From Solirubrobacterales bacterium (lineage in GTDB: Bacteria; Actinomycetota; Thermoleophilia; Solirubrobacterales; Solirubrobacteraceae), in assembly GCA_027449125.1 (NCBI GenBank), contig DAIDME010000112.1, forward strand, positions 1 to 64,000: a DNA stretch of 64,000 bases, written 5' to 3'. Each line of letters opens with the position of its first letter. Position 1 is the stretch's first letter. The notes below the pieces were generated by a model, which was not told where the DNA came from, searched no databases, and worked only from the letters and a program-made list of their open reading frames with translations. Positions 1 through 9,055 of the stretch are shown piece by piece. A program made the position numbers and the translations under genes.

Positions 1-511
1 CCTCCCTGCCGCCGTTCCCAGGGCCACAGGAGCACACTGCAAGGGGCTTTGGTCGTTCGGTCGTTCATAACCCAGATCATCACCCCCGATGACGCGATCA
101 TCACCATCCTGAGTGTCCGTCAACACCATGCATCTGCCAGCAAGCCCGCAGACCTCAGGCACCCCCGCCAGCTCACACCAAGCCAGAACCGGCAATCCCA
201 CGGTCAAGATCCAAGAAGAAACCGTGTTCAGCACCACGCGCACGACCACCATGCGCGGCCCAACCGCCGCCCGGCGCTACACCGTCTCCCAATAAGATCG
301 AGGCAGCCAGCAGGATCTCGGACGCGCCGATCCCCACAGGCTCCGAGCACGAAGCCGCCGCGGAGCGTACAACGCGCCCCCAGGACCCATAGAACGCGTG
401 CGCGACACCCCGCTGGTTTGGTACCCACACGTGGTACCCAAACGGCTCAAACCCTTGGCAAAGCGGCCCGCCGTAAGACGAAAATGACCGATTTAGCAGA
501 GCTTTGTCGAG

Positions 512-584
<73 letters not shown>

Positions 585-616
585 GCGGGCACGTCATGTT
601 AGCGACGTGCGGCGGA

Positions 617-1297
617 TCAGCAGTAGGTGGCGAGGTCGGTCTGGGCGGTGGTCGGCGAGGCCTGCGCGCTCTTGAGAGTCGACTTCTGGGTCAGGCGCTG
701 CGCCTTGGCCGTGAGCGCGAGTGCAGCCGCTGCGGCCAGCTCGCCCTTGGTCGTCTCCTTGGCGGCATAGGAGGAGAGCGCCAGGCAGTAATCGGGATTC
801 AGACGCTCAGAGGCGGGCGCGGCCTGGGCCGCGTAGTTCCAGGCGACGCTCTCATCGGCCCACTGGCCGAGCGCCTGGTAGGCGCGCGCCGCGATGATCG
901 CGTTGTCAAGCGTCGGCCGGTCGGCGCTGGCATGCAGGTAACCCTGCCAGGCGCTCACGGTCCCGCGCAGCTGCGCCTTGCCGGCAGCCGTGTATACGCC
1001 GGTCGTACTGTTGAAGTTGCTGGTGGAGCCGGCAGCGCTGTAGCGCACCGTCAGCAGGTTGGCCCAGTTGGCTGGGGTCGGGTGTGCGTCAACAGCCTTG
1101 ATCGCTGCCTTGACCTGCGCATCGTTGGTGGAGCTGCCGGTGCCCGAGCCGCCGTTGCCGCCCGCGTTCAGCAGCCCGCCGCTGTTGCCCGTGCCGATCC
1201 CCAGCCCGACGAGGCCCACCACCATGACGAGTGCGAGCGAAGCGTAGATGACCTTGACGGCGCCCCTGCGCCGTCGGCTGCGGAGATCAAAGAGCAT
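617..1297 (-). CDS. membrane-anchored TPR-like hypothetical protein
   Basis: N-terminal basic stretch plus one TM segment, Ala-rich helical C-terminal half; directly downstream of tatC on the same strand. Confidence 0.7.
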   Translation of the reverse strand: MLFDLRSRRRRGAVKVIYASLALVMVVGLVGLGIGTGNSGGLLNAGGNGGSGTGSSTNDAQVKAAIKAVDAHPTPANWANLLTVRYSAAGSTSNFNSTTGVYTAAGKAQLRGTVSAWQGYLHASADRPTLDNAIIAARAYQALGQWADESVAWNYAAQAAPASERLNPDYCLALSSYAAKETTKGELAAAAALALTAKAQRLTQKSTLKSAQASPTTAQTDLATYC

Positions 1298-1327
1298 GGC
1301 TGGCGAGGATCCGAGCGGGACGGAGGT

Positions 1328-2350
1328 TCAGAGCGCGCCCGTGGGGTCTCCGGGACCATCTGGATCGGCCGCCCGGTCGGCGGCACGCGCTGACGCGAGT
1401 GCTTCGGCACGGTTGTGGCGCCATTGGCGGAATTCGACCCATTTCAGCAGTCCGATGCTCAGTCCGTAGAGGAAGACGAGGGGCAGTGTCTCCATCGTCA
1501 TGGTGACGGGATCCACGCCCGGGAGGATCGCGACTATAACCGCGATCAGGAGCGAAGCGTAGCGCCAGTTCAGAGTCAGCGTGCGCGAGCTGATCGCGCC
1601 GACGCGCTGCAGGCCCAGCGCCAGCAGTGGCACTTGGAAGGCCAGACCGATCCCCATCATCAGCATGATCTCGAACTTGTAGTAGGAACCAGCGCCGATC
1701 AGCACCTGGAACTCGCTGCTGTTGTAGCCCTGCAGGAAGTGGACGGCCGGCGGCAGCACGCCAAAGTAGGTGAACGCAGCTCCGGCGACGAACAGGAACG
1801 GGGCAGTGACGACCGTGGGCGTCGCAACGCGCCGCTCGGTGCGATTCAGTGCGGGCAGCACGAACGCGTAGGCCTGGTAGAGGATCACCGGCAACGTGAA
1901 CAGGACAGCGAAGTACGCGGCGACAAGCATCGTCGTGGTGAAGCCCTCACCGACCCCGACGACGATCGGCTTCTCCTGGTTGCCGGCGCTCTTGGGGTAG
2001 GCGACGCTGACGGCGTGCAGGTCGCGGCTGACCGCCCGGGCCTCGGCCACGGCGCCTGCGGACATGCCCTTGACGTGCGCGAGGTCGCCGGCGAACTTGG
2101 ACATGTCCACCGACACCTGCTGGAGCCTCTGGCCCAGCGTCGCGTTGAGTCGCGGCTGGCTGCCCAGCCCGTTCTTGGCCGCCGCGGGCAGGGCGTTGTT
2201 GAGCAGATTCAGCAGCGCGTGGTTCTGCCAGAAGCAGAACACGAACGCGACCAGCAGCGCTGCCAGGCAGAAGATCAGCCGCGAGCGGAACTCATCGAGG
2301 TGATCGATGATGCTGAGCTCATCACCGTGAGCTATGGGCCTAAGGCGCAT
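1328..2350 (-). CDS. tatC: Sec-independent (Tat) translocase subunit TatC
   Basis: Multi-TM protein with HLDEFRSRL N-terminus and TatC-like TM pattern; adjacent to TatA/B-like gene. Confidence 0.92.
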   Translation of the reverse strand: MRLRPIAHGDELSIIDHLDEFRSRLIFCLAALLVAFVFCFWQNHALLNLLNNALPAAAKNGLGSQPRLNATLGQRLQQVSVDMSKFAGDLAHVKGMSAGAVAEARAVSRDLHAVSVAYPKSAGNQEKPIVVGVGEGFTTTMLVAAYFAVLFTLPVILYQAYAFVLPALNRTERRVATPTVVTAPFLFVAGAAFTYFGVLPPAVHFLQGYNSSEFQVLIGAGSYYKFEIMLMMGIGLAFQVPLLALGLQRVGAISSRTLTLNWRYASLLIAVIVAILPGVDPVTMTMETLPLVFLYGLSIGLLKWVEFRQWRHNRAEALASARAADRAADPDGPGDPTGAL

Positions 2351-2377
2351 GGCCGCCAGCCGTTGTGGGTGCGGGCC

Positions 2378-2638
2378 TCAGGCGCCGGTCTGCTCCGTCG
2401 GCGCGCTCGCGGCGTGAGACTCCTCGGCCACCGGCACGCTGACCGCACCACTTCCGGCAGCCGCGCCTGGCTTGAGCTCAGAGCCACCGTGCGACTCCGT
2501 GATCTCGGCTATACCGCCCTTGAACTCCTTGATGCTCTCGCCGATCGAGCGGCTCAGCGCCGGCAGGCGCTTCGGGCCGACGAACAGCAGCACGATCACC
2601 AGGATGATCAGGGTGTCCTTCCAGGGACTTGCGAACAT
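2378..2638 (-). CDS. tatA: Tat translocase subunit TatA/TatB family
   Basis: MFASPWKDTLIILVIVLLFVGPKRLPALSRSIGESIKEFKGG: single TM, FGP-like hinge and amphipathic helix. Start set to the internal ATG at 2638. Confidence 0.9.
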   Translation of the reverse strand: MFASPWKDTLIILVIVLLFVGPKRLPALSRSIGESIKEFKGGIAEITESHGGSELKPGAAAGSGAVSVPVAEESHAASAPTEQTGA

Positions 2639-2878
2639 GGCTAACTTCCTCGCGATTGCTGGTCTGTGTAGATTAGCGCCCCCGTCCAGCTCCACACCCG
2701 CGCGGAGCCGAGGCGCAGCTGGCGCCGCCGATCACAGCGGGTTGGAAGTAGCGGATTCGCCGTACCCAAGCCTTACGCTGAGCGCGCCCAGGCAGATCAC
2801 CGCCCGGGCGGCCAGGCACGGCGGCGACGATTAAAGACGGCCCAGACGGGCGCCGATAGGGGTCCTGTCGCAGGAGCC

Positions 2879-3298
2879 ATGGACATGAACCGGGACCAAT
2901 CAGAGCAACCCAGGGCCTCAGTGCAACCGCAGGCAGTCCGCCGTGTCGTGTTGCCGAGCGGGCGCACGATCGAGGTTGTCCACTTCAGCGACGCGCAGGC
3001 CGATGACCGTGTGCTGTGCGACTGCCCGGCCTGCGGCTCGGACCTGGTCCAGCCGCTCGCCTGGTCACAGACGGCCGACGGCCGCTGGAACCTGCTGCTC
3101 GAATGCCCCAACTGCAGGAGATCGGAAGCAGGGACGTTCACGCGCACGCAGGTCGAGCGCCTGGAGGACCACCTGGATGACGGGCTGACGGCGATGATCA
3201 CCGAACTGCAGCAGCTCACGCAGGCAAACCTCGTCGCGGCGGTGGAACGCTTCGTGCGCGCACTGGAGGCTGACCAGATCCTCCCAGAGGATTTCTGA
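2879..3298 (+). CDS. small zinc-ribbon-like hypothetical protein
   Basis: 139 aa with two Cys clusters (CDCPACG and CPNCRR) and an acidic helical C-terminus. Confidence 0.65.
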   Translation: MDMNRDQSEQPRASVQPQAVRRVVLPSGRTIEVVHFSDAQADDRVLCDCPACGSDLVQPLAWSQTADGRWNLLLECPNCRRSEAGTFTRTQVERLEDHLDDGLTAMITELQQLTQANLVAAVERFVRALEADQILPEDF

Positions 3299-3313
3299 GC
3301 GCCCGCGGCGCCG

Positions 3314-4294
3314 TCAGCTGTAGCGCTCCACCACGCTCTCAGCGACGAGTTCCAGCGCGCGTCGCTGGGCCGGAGCGAGCCCGTCCGGCAGTGCCGCCTT
3401 GGCGGCGTTGACTAGACCCAGAGCCTGCTCCCGGGCGAAGTCGAGCGCGCCCGTCGCCTCGATCAGGTCACAGACGGCAGCCGCCTCAATGGGGCCGGTG
3501 AGTGCGCGCAGGTCGACGGCGGCCAGGCCGGGGTCACGCTGGCGCGCCTCGATCAGCGGCAGCGTGACGGTGCCGTCGAGCAGGTCCGTCCCGCGTGGCT
3601 TGCCCGTTCGCTCGGCCGGCCCCGTGACGTCCAGGACGTCGTCGAGCAGCTGGAAGGCCACGCCGATCGCCTCGCCGAAGCGACCCAGCGGAGCGACCGG
3701 GACCCCACCGGCAAGCGCCCCCAGCTCGCAGGCGGCACGGAACAGCACGCCGGTCTTGAGCCGGCAGCGCTCGAGGTAGCGCTCCTGGCTGACGGAGTCC
3801 TTCCAGCAGTCGTCGCGCTGCATGAGCTCGCCGGCGGCGAGCGCCGTCGCCGCGGAGGAGAGGATGCGGATCGGTTCGATCTCACCCCCGGCAGCCAGCT
3901 CCGCGAAGGCGCGCGAAAACAGCAGGTCACCGGTGGCCACCGCCATCAGCCGGCCACCGGTGGCGACGACGGTCGGGCGGCCGCGGCGCAGGTCCGCCCC
4001 GTCGATCACATCGTCGTGCACGAGGGTCGCGGAATGCACCAGCTCGACCGCCACGGCCGCGCGGACCAGCGCGTCGCTCTCGGCCACCGGCACACCGGCG
4101 GCGATGCAGACGAGCAGCGGCCGCAGGCGCTTGCCGCCGGCGGCGATCGTCTCGCCCCCGTGGCGCGCGAGCAGCTCCCCGTAGCCGGAGACGAGGTGCA
4201 CCATGCGCTGCTCGACCCGGCCCATGACGCGCGCGGCACCGACGCCCCCAGACTCGACCACAGCCTCGACTGAAGCGGCGCTGGAAGTGCTCAC
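3314..4294 (-). CDS. polyprenyl diphosphate synthase
   Basis: Aspartate-rich motifs LVHDDVIDGADLRRGRPT and QLLDDVLDVTG; next to menG/ubiE. Confidence 0.9.
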   Translation of the reverse strand: MSTSSAASVEAVVESGGVGAARVMGRVEQRMVHLVSGYGELLARHGGETIAAGGKRLRPLLVCIAAGVPVAESDALVRAAVAVELVHSATLVHDDVIDGADLRRGRPTVVATGGRLMAVATGDLLFSRAFAELAAGGEIEPIRILSSAATALAAGELMQRDDCWKDSVSQERYLERCRLKTGVLFRAACELGALAGGVPVAPLGRFGEAIGVAFQLLDDVLDVTGPAERTGKPRGTDLLDGTVTLPLIEARQRDPGLAAVDLRALTGPIEAAAVCDLIEATGALDFAREQALGLVNAAKAALPDGLAPAQRRALELVAESVVERYS

Positions 4295-5037
4295 ACCTTC
4301 ACGGTACCGACATGAAGCGCGATGATGCCCCCGGCGGTAAGCACATAGCGGATATCCTCGAAGCCGACCGCGGACATCCGCGCGGCGAGCTCCTCCGGGC
4401 CCGGGAAGCGGCGCACCGAGCTTGGCAGGTAGGTGTAGGCATCGGCGTCACCGGCGAGCCGGCCCAGCACCGGCACGGCCCGGTCGAACCAGAGCCCGAA
4501 GAAGGTGGAGAGGGGCGGGCGGCGTGGCGTCGTCATCTCGAGGATCACGACCCGGCCTGCGGGCCGCACCACCCGCACCAGCTCGCGCAGCCCCTGGTCC
4601 AGGTCCGAGAAGTTACGCACTCCGAAGCCGACGGTCGCCGCGTCGAAGGCGTCTGCCGCGTGGGGCAGCAGCAGCGCGTTGGCCTGCTCGAAGCGGACGG
4701 TGCCCGCGCCCGGTCCGGCCGCGCCGGCTTCAGCCTTGCGCCGGGCGATGCTGAGCATCGGCTCGGAGAAGTCCGCCGCCACGACCGACCCCTCGGGACC
4801 CACGGCCCGCGCAAGCTCGAAAGCCAGATCGCCGGTGCCCGTCGCCACGTCCAGCACCGTGTCCCCGGGCTGGACCTGCGCCAGGGCCACGGCACGCTCG
4901 CGCCAGCGATGGTGCAGGCCCGCGGTCATCACCGAGTTCAGGCGGTCATAGACGCCGGCGATGCGGTCGAACATCGCCCTCACCTGCGGCTCGGCCAGCG
5001 TACCCGAGGCCGGGTCCTCTGAGCGTGGATCGGTCAT
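4291..5037 (-). CDS. menG: demethylmenaquinone methyltransferase (MenG/UbiE family)
   Basis: VLDVATGTGDLAFELA SAM motif, NSVMTAGLHHRWR, GFGVRNFSDLDQGLRELVRVVRPAGRVVILE. Confidence 0.92.
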   Translation of the reverse strand: MTDPRSEDPASGTLAEPQVRAMFDRIAGVYDRLNSVMTAGLHHRWRERAVALAQVQPGDTVLDVATGTGDLAFELARAVGPEGSVVAADFSEPMLSIARRKAEAGAAGPGAGTVRFEQANALLLPHAADAFDAATVGFGVRNFSDLDQGLRELVRVVRPAGRVVILEMTTPRRPPLSTFFGLWFDRAVPVLGRLAGDADAYTYLPSSVRRFPGPEELAARMSAVGFEDIRYVLTAGGIIALHVGTVKV

Positions 5038-5109
5038 GAGCGAGAGGGTACCGACGCCTGAGCCGAACCTAAAGGACCGTCGCTGCCCCGGCCCCGGACC
5101 TGGCGCCGC

Positions 5110-5871
5110 CTAGCCCGTCCAGGACGACGACTTGTAGTGCAGCATCGAGAGGAACTGCACGAGCTCCTCGAACTTCTTGGGGGAGCTCTTGGCCAGGCCG
5201 GCGAAGGACGGCATCGGCGCCGTGGGGTTCTTCAGCGTCGAGGCGATCCCGCCCGGGCGCAGGATCGAGCCGATGTGCGTCAGCAGCGGGCCGGGCCCGT
5301 TGTTGCCGTAGGTGCCGATCTCGTGACAGCCCTCGCAGCCGGACTCACCGACGATGATCTCGCCCGCCAGGAAGGTCGCCTTCTGAGCCTTGGTGAGACC
5401 CGCAGGGATCGGCAGCACCAGCTGGTTGGGCGACCCGACCTCGGCGCCCGTGTAGGTCAGGTAGGCCATGCAGAGGATGGTGGCGATGCCCGCCGCCAGC
5501 GCCACCGGCCGGCGGGTGATCAGCCGCTCCGGGCTGCGGTCGTAAAGCGGCAGCAGGAACAGCCCGATCATCATAAGCGTCGGCAGGCCGATCGTTGCCA
5601 TGTCGGTCAGCTTGGGGGCGTTGCGCATCACGCGCAGCAGCTCGAACAGGAAGAAGAAGTACCAGTCGGGCCGCGGCACGTAGGTCGTGGTCGTCGGGTT
5701 GACGGCCGGGCCGAGCTCGGCACCGAACAGCAGCGACAGCAGCATGATCACCGCCATCACGATCACCGCCATGATCGCGTCCTTGGCGACCGCGTACGGG
5801 AAGAACGGCTTGCCCTCGTTCTTGAGCAGCGCGTACTCGCGCAGGTACTGCTCCTTCTCGGCCTGGTTCAT
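5110..5871 (-). CDS. qcrC: menaquinol:cytochrome c reductase: subunit IV-like domain fused to c-type cytochrome (QcrC-like)
   Basis: RPDWYFFFLFELLR subunit IV signature, TM helices, then C-terminal CEGCH heme-binding motif. Confidence 0.88.
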   Translation of the reverse strand: MNQAEKEQYLREYALLKNEGKPFFPYAVAKDAIMAVIVMAVIMLLSLLFGAELGPAVNPTTTTYVPRPDWYFFFLFELLRVMRNAPKLTDMATIGLPTLMMIGLFLLPLYDRSPERLITRRPVALAAGIATILCMAYLTYTGAEVGSPNQLVLPIPAGLTKAQKATFLAGEIIVGESGCEGCHEIGTYGNNGPGPLLTHIGSILRPGGIASTLKNPTAPMPSFAGLAKSSPKKFEELVQFLSMLHYKSSSWTG

Positions 5872-5877
5872 GGCCGA

Positions 5878-6669
5878 TCAGACCTCGACCTTCTCGATCG
5901 CGACCTCAGGCTCCTGCGCCTTCAGCCACGGCGGCGCGGAGATCCCGAGCTTCATCACCAGGTAGAGGTGGAAACCGATCAGGGCCGCCATCAGGCCAGG
6001 TATCAGCATCATGTGGATGGCGTAGAAGCGCGAAAGCGTCGTGGCCCCGAACTCCGGGCCGCCGCGCAGGAAGTCGCTGATGTAGGGGCCCAGGAACGGG
6101 GCCGTGCCGTTGATGTTGACGCCCACGATCGTCGCCCAGTAGGAGCGCTGGTCAAACGGCAGCAGATAGCCGGTGAAGCCCATCGCCAACGTCAGGATCA
6201 GCAGCACGACGCCGATGATCCAGCTGAGCTCGCGCGGGTACTTGTAGGCGCCGAAGAAGAACACGCGGGCCATGTGCAGGAAGATCAGCACGATCATCAG
6301 GTAGGCGCCGTAGAGGTGCATCGAAAGCACGAACTGCCCGAGGAAGACGTTGTCGATGATGTTGCGGGTCGACTGGTAGGCGCCGCCGGTCACGCTCGGC
6401 CGGTAGTACATCGCCAGGAACACGCCGGTGACGGCCTGGTTGAGGAACGCGAACATCGTCGCCGAGCCGAGCGTGTAGGCCCAGTTGATGCCCTTGGGCA
6501 CCTTGCGGAACATCATCCAGCGCAGCCCCTGGGAGAGCTGGGCACGCTCGTCGATCCAGTTGACGACGGTCAGACCGGCCTCGGCGGCCGCCTCCGGACG
6601 CGTCAGCTCGTCGCTCTGGGCTGGTGGTAGCGGTGCCGTTGTGCGCCCGCGTGAGCCGATGATCGCCAT
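5878..6669 (-). CDS. qcrB: cytochrome b (b6-like N-terminal fragment, QcrB)
   Basis: NWAYTLGSATMFAFLNQAVTGVFLAMYYRPS, SMHLYGAYLMIVLIFLHMARVFFFGAYKYPRELSW, GFTGYLLPFDQRSYWAT. Start at ATG 6669, overlapping the qcrA stop; the longer ORF N-terminus is qcrA read in the wrong frame. Confidence 0.93.
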   Translation of the reverse strand: MAIIGSRGRTTAPLPPAQSDELTRPEAAAEAGLTVVNWIDERAQLSQGLRWMMFRKVPKGINWAYTLGSATMFAFLNQAVTGVFLAMYYRPSVTGGAYQSTRNIIDNVFLGQFVLSMHLYGAYLMIVLIFLHMARVFFFGAYKYPRELSWIIGVVLLILTLAMGFTGYLLPFDQRSYWATIVGVNINGTAPFLGPYISDFLRGGPEFGATTLSRFYAIHMMLIPGLMAALIGFHLYLVMKLGISAPPWLKAQEPEVAIEKVEV

Positions 6670-7406
6670 CAGGTACCGGGGACGGTCGGGGGCAGCGGCA
6701 GGTGCTGCAGCGACGGCACCTTGGCGGTGTCGAACTGCGGCGGGTAGAAGTACTGGCCGATGCCGTCGAGCGGCTGCGCCGGGTCGCGTAGGGACAGACG
6801 CTGCAGCTCGGAGTTCACGGCGTACGGCGGCCCGAGGTAGACGTAGCCGTGCCCGCGCTCCCCGGGTGGCGGCGAGTAGGTGTAGAAGCGGTCCAGGGGG
6901 CGCACCGGCGGGCCGCCCGCGACCTGGCCGCGGAAGTTGTAGATGCCGCCGTGACACGGGCAGATGAAGCGTTCCGCGGCCTGCACGTAGCGCACCGGGC
7001 AGCCGAGGTGCATGCACCGGTTCCACAGCGCGATGTAGTTGTTGTACTGATCGTGGGGCTCGGTGTCGATCGCCGGGTCGCGCTTGCGCACGTAGGCGAC
7101 CGTCTTGCCGGCGTCACCGATCCCCTGAACCATCGTCACGATCTTGGTCGAGTAGACGGTCTCGACGAAGTCCTCGGGCCGGCCGATGATCTGCCACGGC
7201 CACTGCGTGCGCTTGAACACCGGGCCGATCGCGAAGCCGAGCGCGGGCAGTCCGAAGGAGGCGGCGGCGATGCCACCCGCGCCGTGCGTGACCGCGCTCA
7301 TGAAGCGCCGCCGCGTGACGGTCTCGCCCTCGAAGGCACCGGGCATGCCGCGATCAGCTGTGTACTTGGACGACTTGCTGTGAGGATCCTCTGGCATCGT
7401 GCTCAC
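6669..7406 (-). CDS. qcrA: Rieske iron-sulfur protein of quinol:cytochrome c reductase
   Basis: CMHLGC and CPCHGG cluster-binding motifs; N-terminal TRRRFMSAV Tat-like signal. Confidence 0.95.
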   Translation of the reverse strand: MSTMPEDPHSKSSKYTADRGMPGAFEGETVTRRRFMSAVTHGAGGIAAASFGLPALGFAIGPVFKRTQWPWQIIGRPEDFVETVYSTKIVTMVQGIGDAGKTVAYVRKRDPAIDTEPHDQYNNYIALWNRCMHLGCPVRYVQAAERFICPCHGGIYNFRGQVAGGPPVRPLDRFYTYSPPPGERGHGYVYLGPPYAVNSELQRLSLRDPAQPLDGIGQYFYPPQFDTAKVPSLQHLPLPPTVPGT

Positions 7407-7454
7407 TGGCTTACAGGTTTCTTCGACAATCGGCCCGTAAGCCTAACGGCATTT

Positions 7455-7757
7455 TCAAAGCGGCGCGCCGCTCCCCGCCGGCGGGTCGGCGAGGCGTCGC
7501 TCGGCGCCCGCGAGAAGCTCCCTGGCGGCAGCACTTTCGCCGTGGGCGTGGAGCTGGGCGACGCGCGAGATCAGGTTGGCCAGCCGCGCCGTCTCCTCCA
7601 CATCGCCGATCGCCGCCAGCTTCGCCAGGCCGCTCGCGTAGCTCTGATCGCCCAGCAGCAGATCCAGGTCCGGGTCGGCTGACCGCGGGCTCTCGTAGTG
7701 AAGCCGCGCCCCCCTGGCGATGTCGGCGATCACCTCCGTGTAAGGGTTGGCGCTCAA
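7455..7757 (-). CDS. conserved-looking small protein of unknown function in hem operon
   Basis: 100-aa ORF whose start overlaps the hemL stop by 4 bp. Confidence 0.65.
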   Translation of the reverse strand: MSANPYTEVIADIARGARLHYESPRSADPDLDLLLGDQSYASGLAKLAAIGDVEETARLANLISRVAQLHAHGESAAARELLAGAERRLADPPAGSGAPL

Positions 7758-9055
7758 GCTGCCAGCTCCGCCAGCACCTCGGCGGCCGCCTCGACGGTCA
7801 GCTCGATGTCGCGCTCGCTGTGGGCCAGCGACAGGAACCAGGCCTCGAACTGCGAGGGCGGCGGGTAGACCCCGCGCGCCAGCAGGCCCCGGCAGAAGGC
7901 GGCGTAGGCAGCCTGGTCACAGGCCGCGGCCGCGGCGTAGTCGGTCACCTCCGCCCCGGTGAAGAACGGGGTCACCAACCCCGTGACGCTCTGCACGCGC
8001 ATCTGGCGGCCCGCGCTCGCCGCTGCTTCGCGCAGGCCTACGGCGAGCCGCTCAGTCAGCTCCGCGAGCCGCCGGTACGCGGCGTGGTCGAGCTGCTCGA
8101 GCGTAGCCAGACCCGCGGCCACCGCCAGCGGGTTGCCCGAGAGCGTGCCGGCCTGGTAGACGTCGCCGGCCGGGGCGACGTGACGCATGTGCTCCCGGCG
8201 GCCGCCGTAGGCGGCCGCCGGGAGACCCCCGCCGATCACCTTGCCGAGGACCGTCAGATCGGGCGCCAGCCCGTATAGCTCCTGCGCGCCGCCGGGGGCG
8301 ACGCGAAAGCCGGTGATCACCTCGTCGGCCACGAGCAGGGCGCCGTTGCGCCGCGCTGCGGCGCCGAGCCTGGCCAGGTAGCCAGGCTCGGCGGGAACCA
8401 CGCCCATGTTGGCCGGCACCAGCTCCACCAGGACGGCCGCGAACTCGTGCGCGCCGAGTGCCTCGTCCAGCGCGTCGGCATCGTTCCAGGGGACGGTGAC
8501 GGTCGCCTGGGCGACGGCGGCGGGCACACCCGGGCTGGACGGGATGCCCTGGGTCGCAAGGCCGGATCCGGCCTGGACGAGCAGGCCGTCCACGTGCCCG
8601 TGGTAGGCGCCGCTGAACTTCAGGAGCTTGTCGCGGCCGGTGACCGCGCGCGCCAGCCGGATCGCGCTCATGCTGGCCTCGGTCCCGGAGGAGGTCATGC
8701 GCAGCATCTCCACGGCCGGCATGCGCTCCGCGACCTGCTCGGCCAGCAGCACCTCGCCTTCAGTCGGGGCGCCGAAGCTCGAGCCGAGCGCGGCGGCGCG
8801 GTTGATCGCGTGGCGCACCTGCGGGTTGCCGTGCCCGAGGATCAGCGGGCCCCACGAGCAGACCCAGTCGATGTAGGCGTTGCCGTCCACGTCCCTGACC
8901 TGAGCGCCCGCGCCCGAGGCGATGAAGATCGGGTCGCGGCCGATCTGGCGCATCGCCCGCACGGGCGAGTTGACGCCGCCGGGTATGACCCGCTGCGCGC
9001 GGCCATACAGCGCGCTAGAGGCCGGCGTTGCGGGCTTCCCAGTCGCGGTGCTCAT
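7754..9055 (-). CDS. hemL: glutamate-1-semialdehyde 2,1-aminomutase
   Basis: RVIPGGVNSPVRAM, TSSGTEASMSAIRLARAVTGRDKLLKFSGAYHGH, LGKVIGGGLPAAAYGG (PLP Lys). Start at ATG 9055; the longer ORF extension is out of frame for the upstream gene. Confidence 0.95.
   Translation of the reverse strand: MSTATGKPATPASSALYGRAQRVIPGGVNSPVRAMRQIGRDPIFIASGAGAQVRDVDGNAYIDWVCSWGPLILGHGNPQVRHAINRAAALGSSFGAPTEGEVLLAEQVAERMPAVEMLRMTSSGTEASMSAIRLARAVTGRDKLLKFSGAYHGHVDGLLVQAGSGLATQGIPSSPGVPAAVAQATVTVPWNDADALDEALGAHEFAAVLVELVPANMGVVPAEPGYLARLGAAARRNGALLVADEVITGFRVAPGGAQELYGLAPDLTVLGKVIGGGLPAAAYGGRREHMRHVAPAGDVYQAGTLSGNPLAVAAGLATLEQLDHAAYRRLAELTERLAVGLREAAASAGRQMRVQSVTGLVTPFFTGAEVTDYAAAAACDQAAYAAFCRGLLARGVYPPPSQFEAWFLSLAHSERDIELTVEAAAEVLAELAA

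Noticed and set aside
2797-3219. 140-aa minus-strand ORF
   Set aside because: Antisense to the CxxC protein, which has a more protein-like composition.
5137-6630. 497-aa plus-strand ORF
   Set aside because: Antisense to qcrC and qcrB; His/Arg/Gln-rich composition typical of high-GC shadow ORFs.
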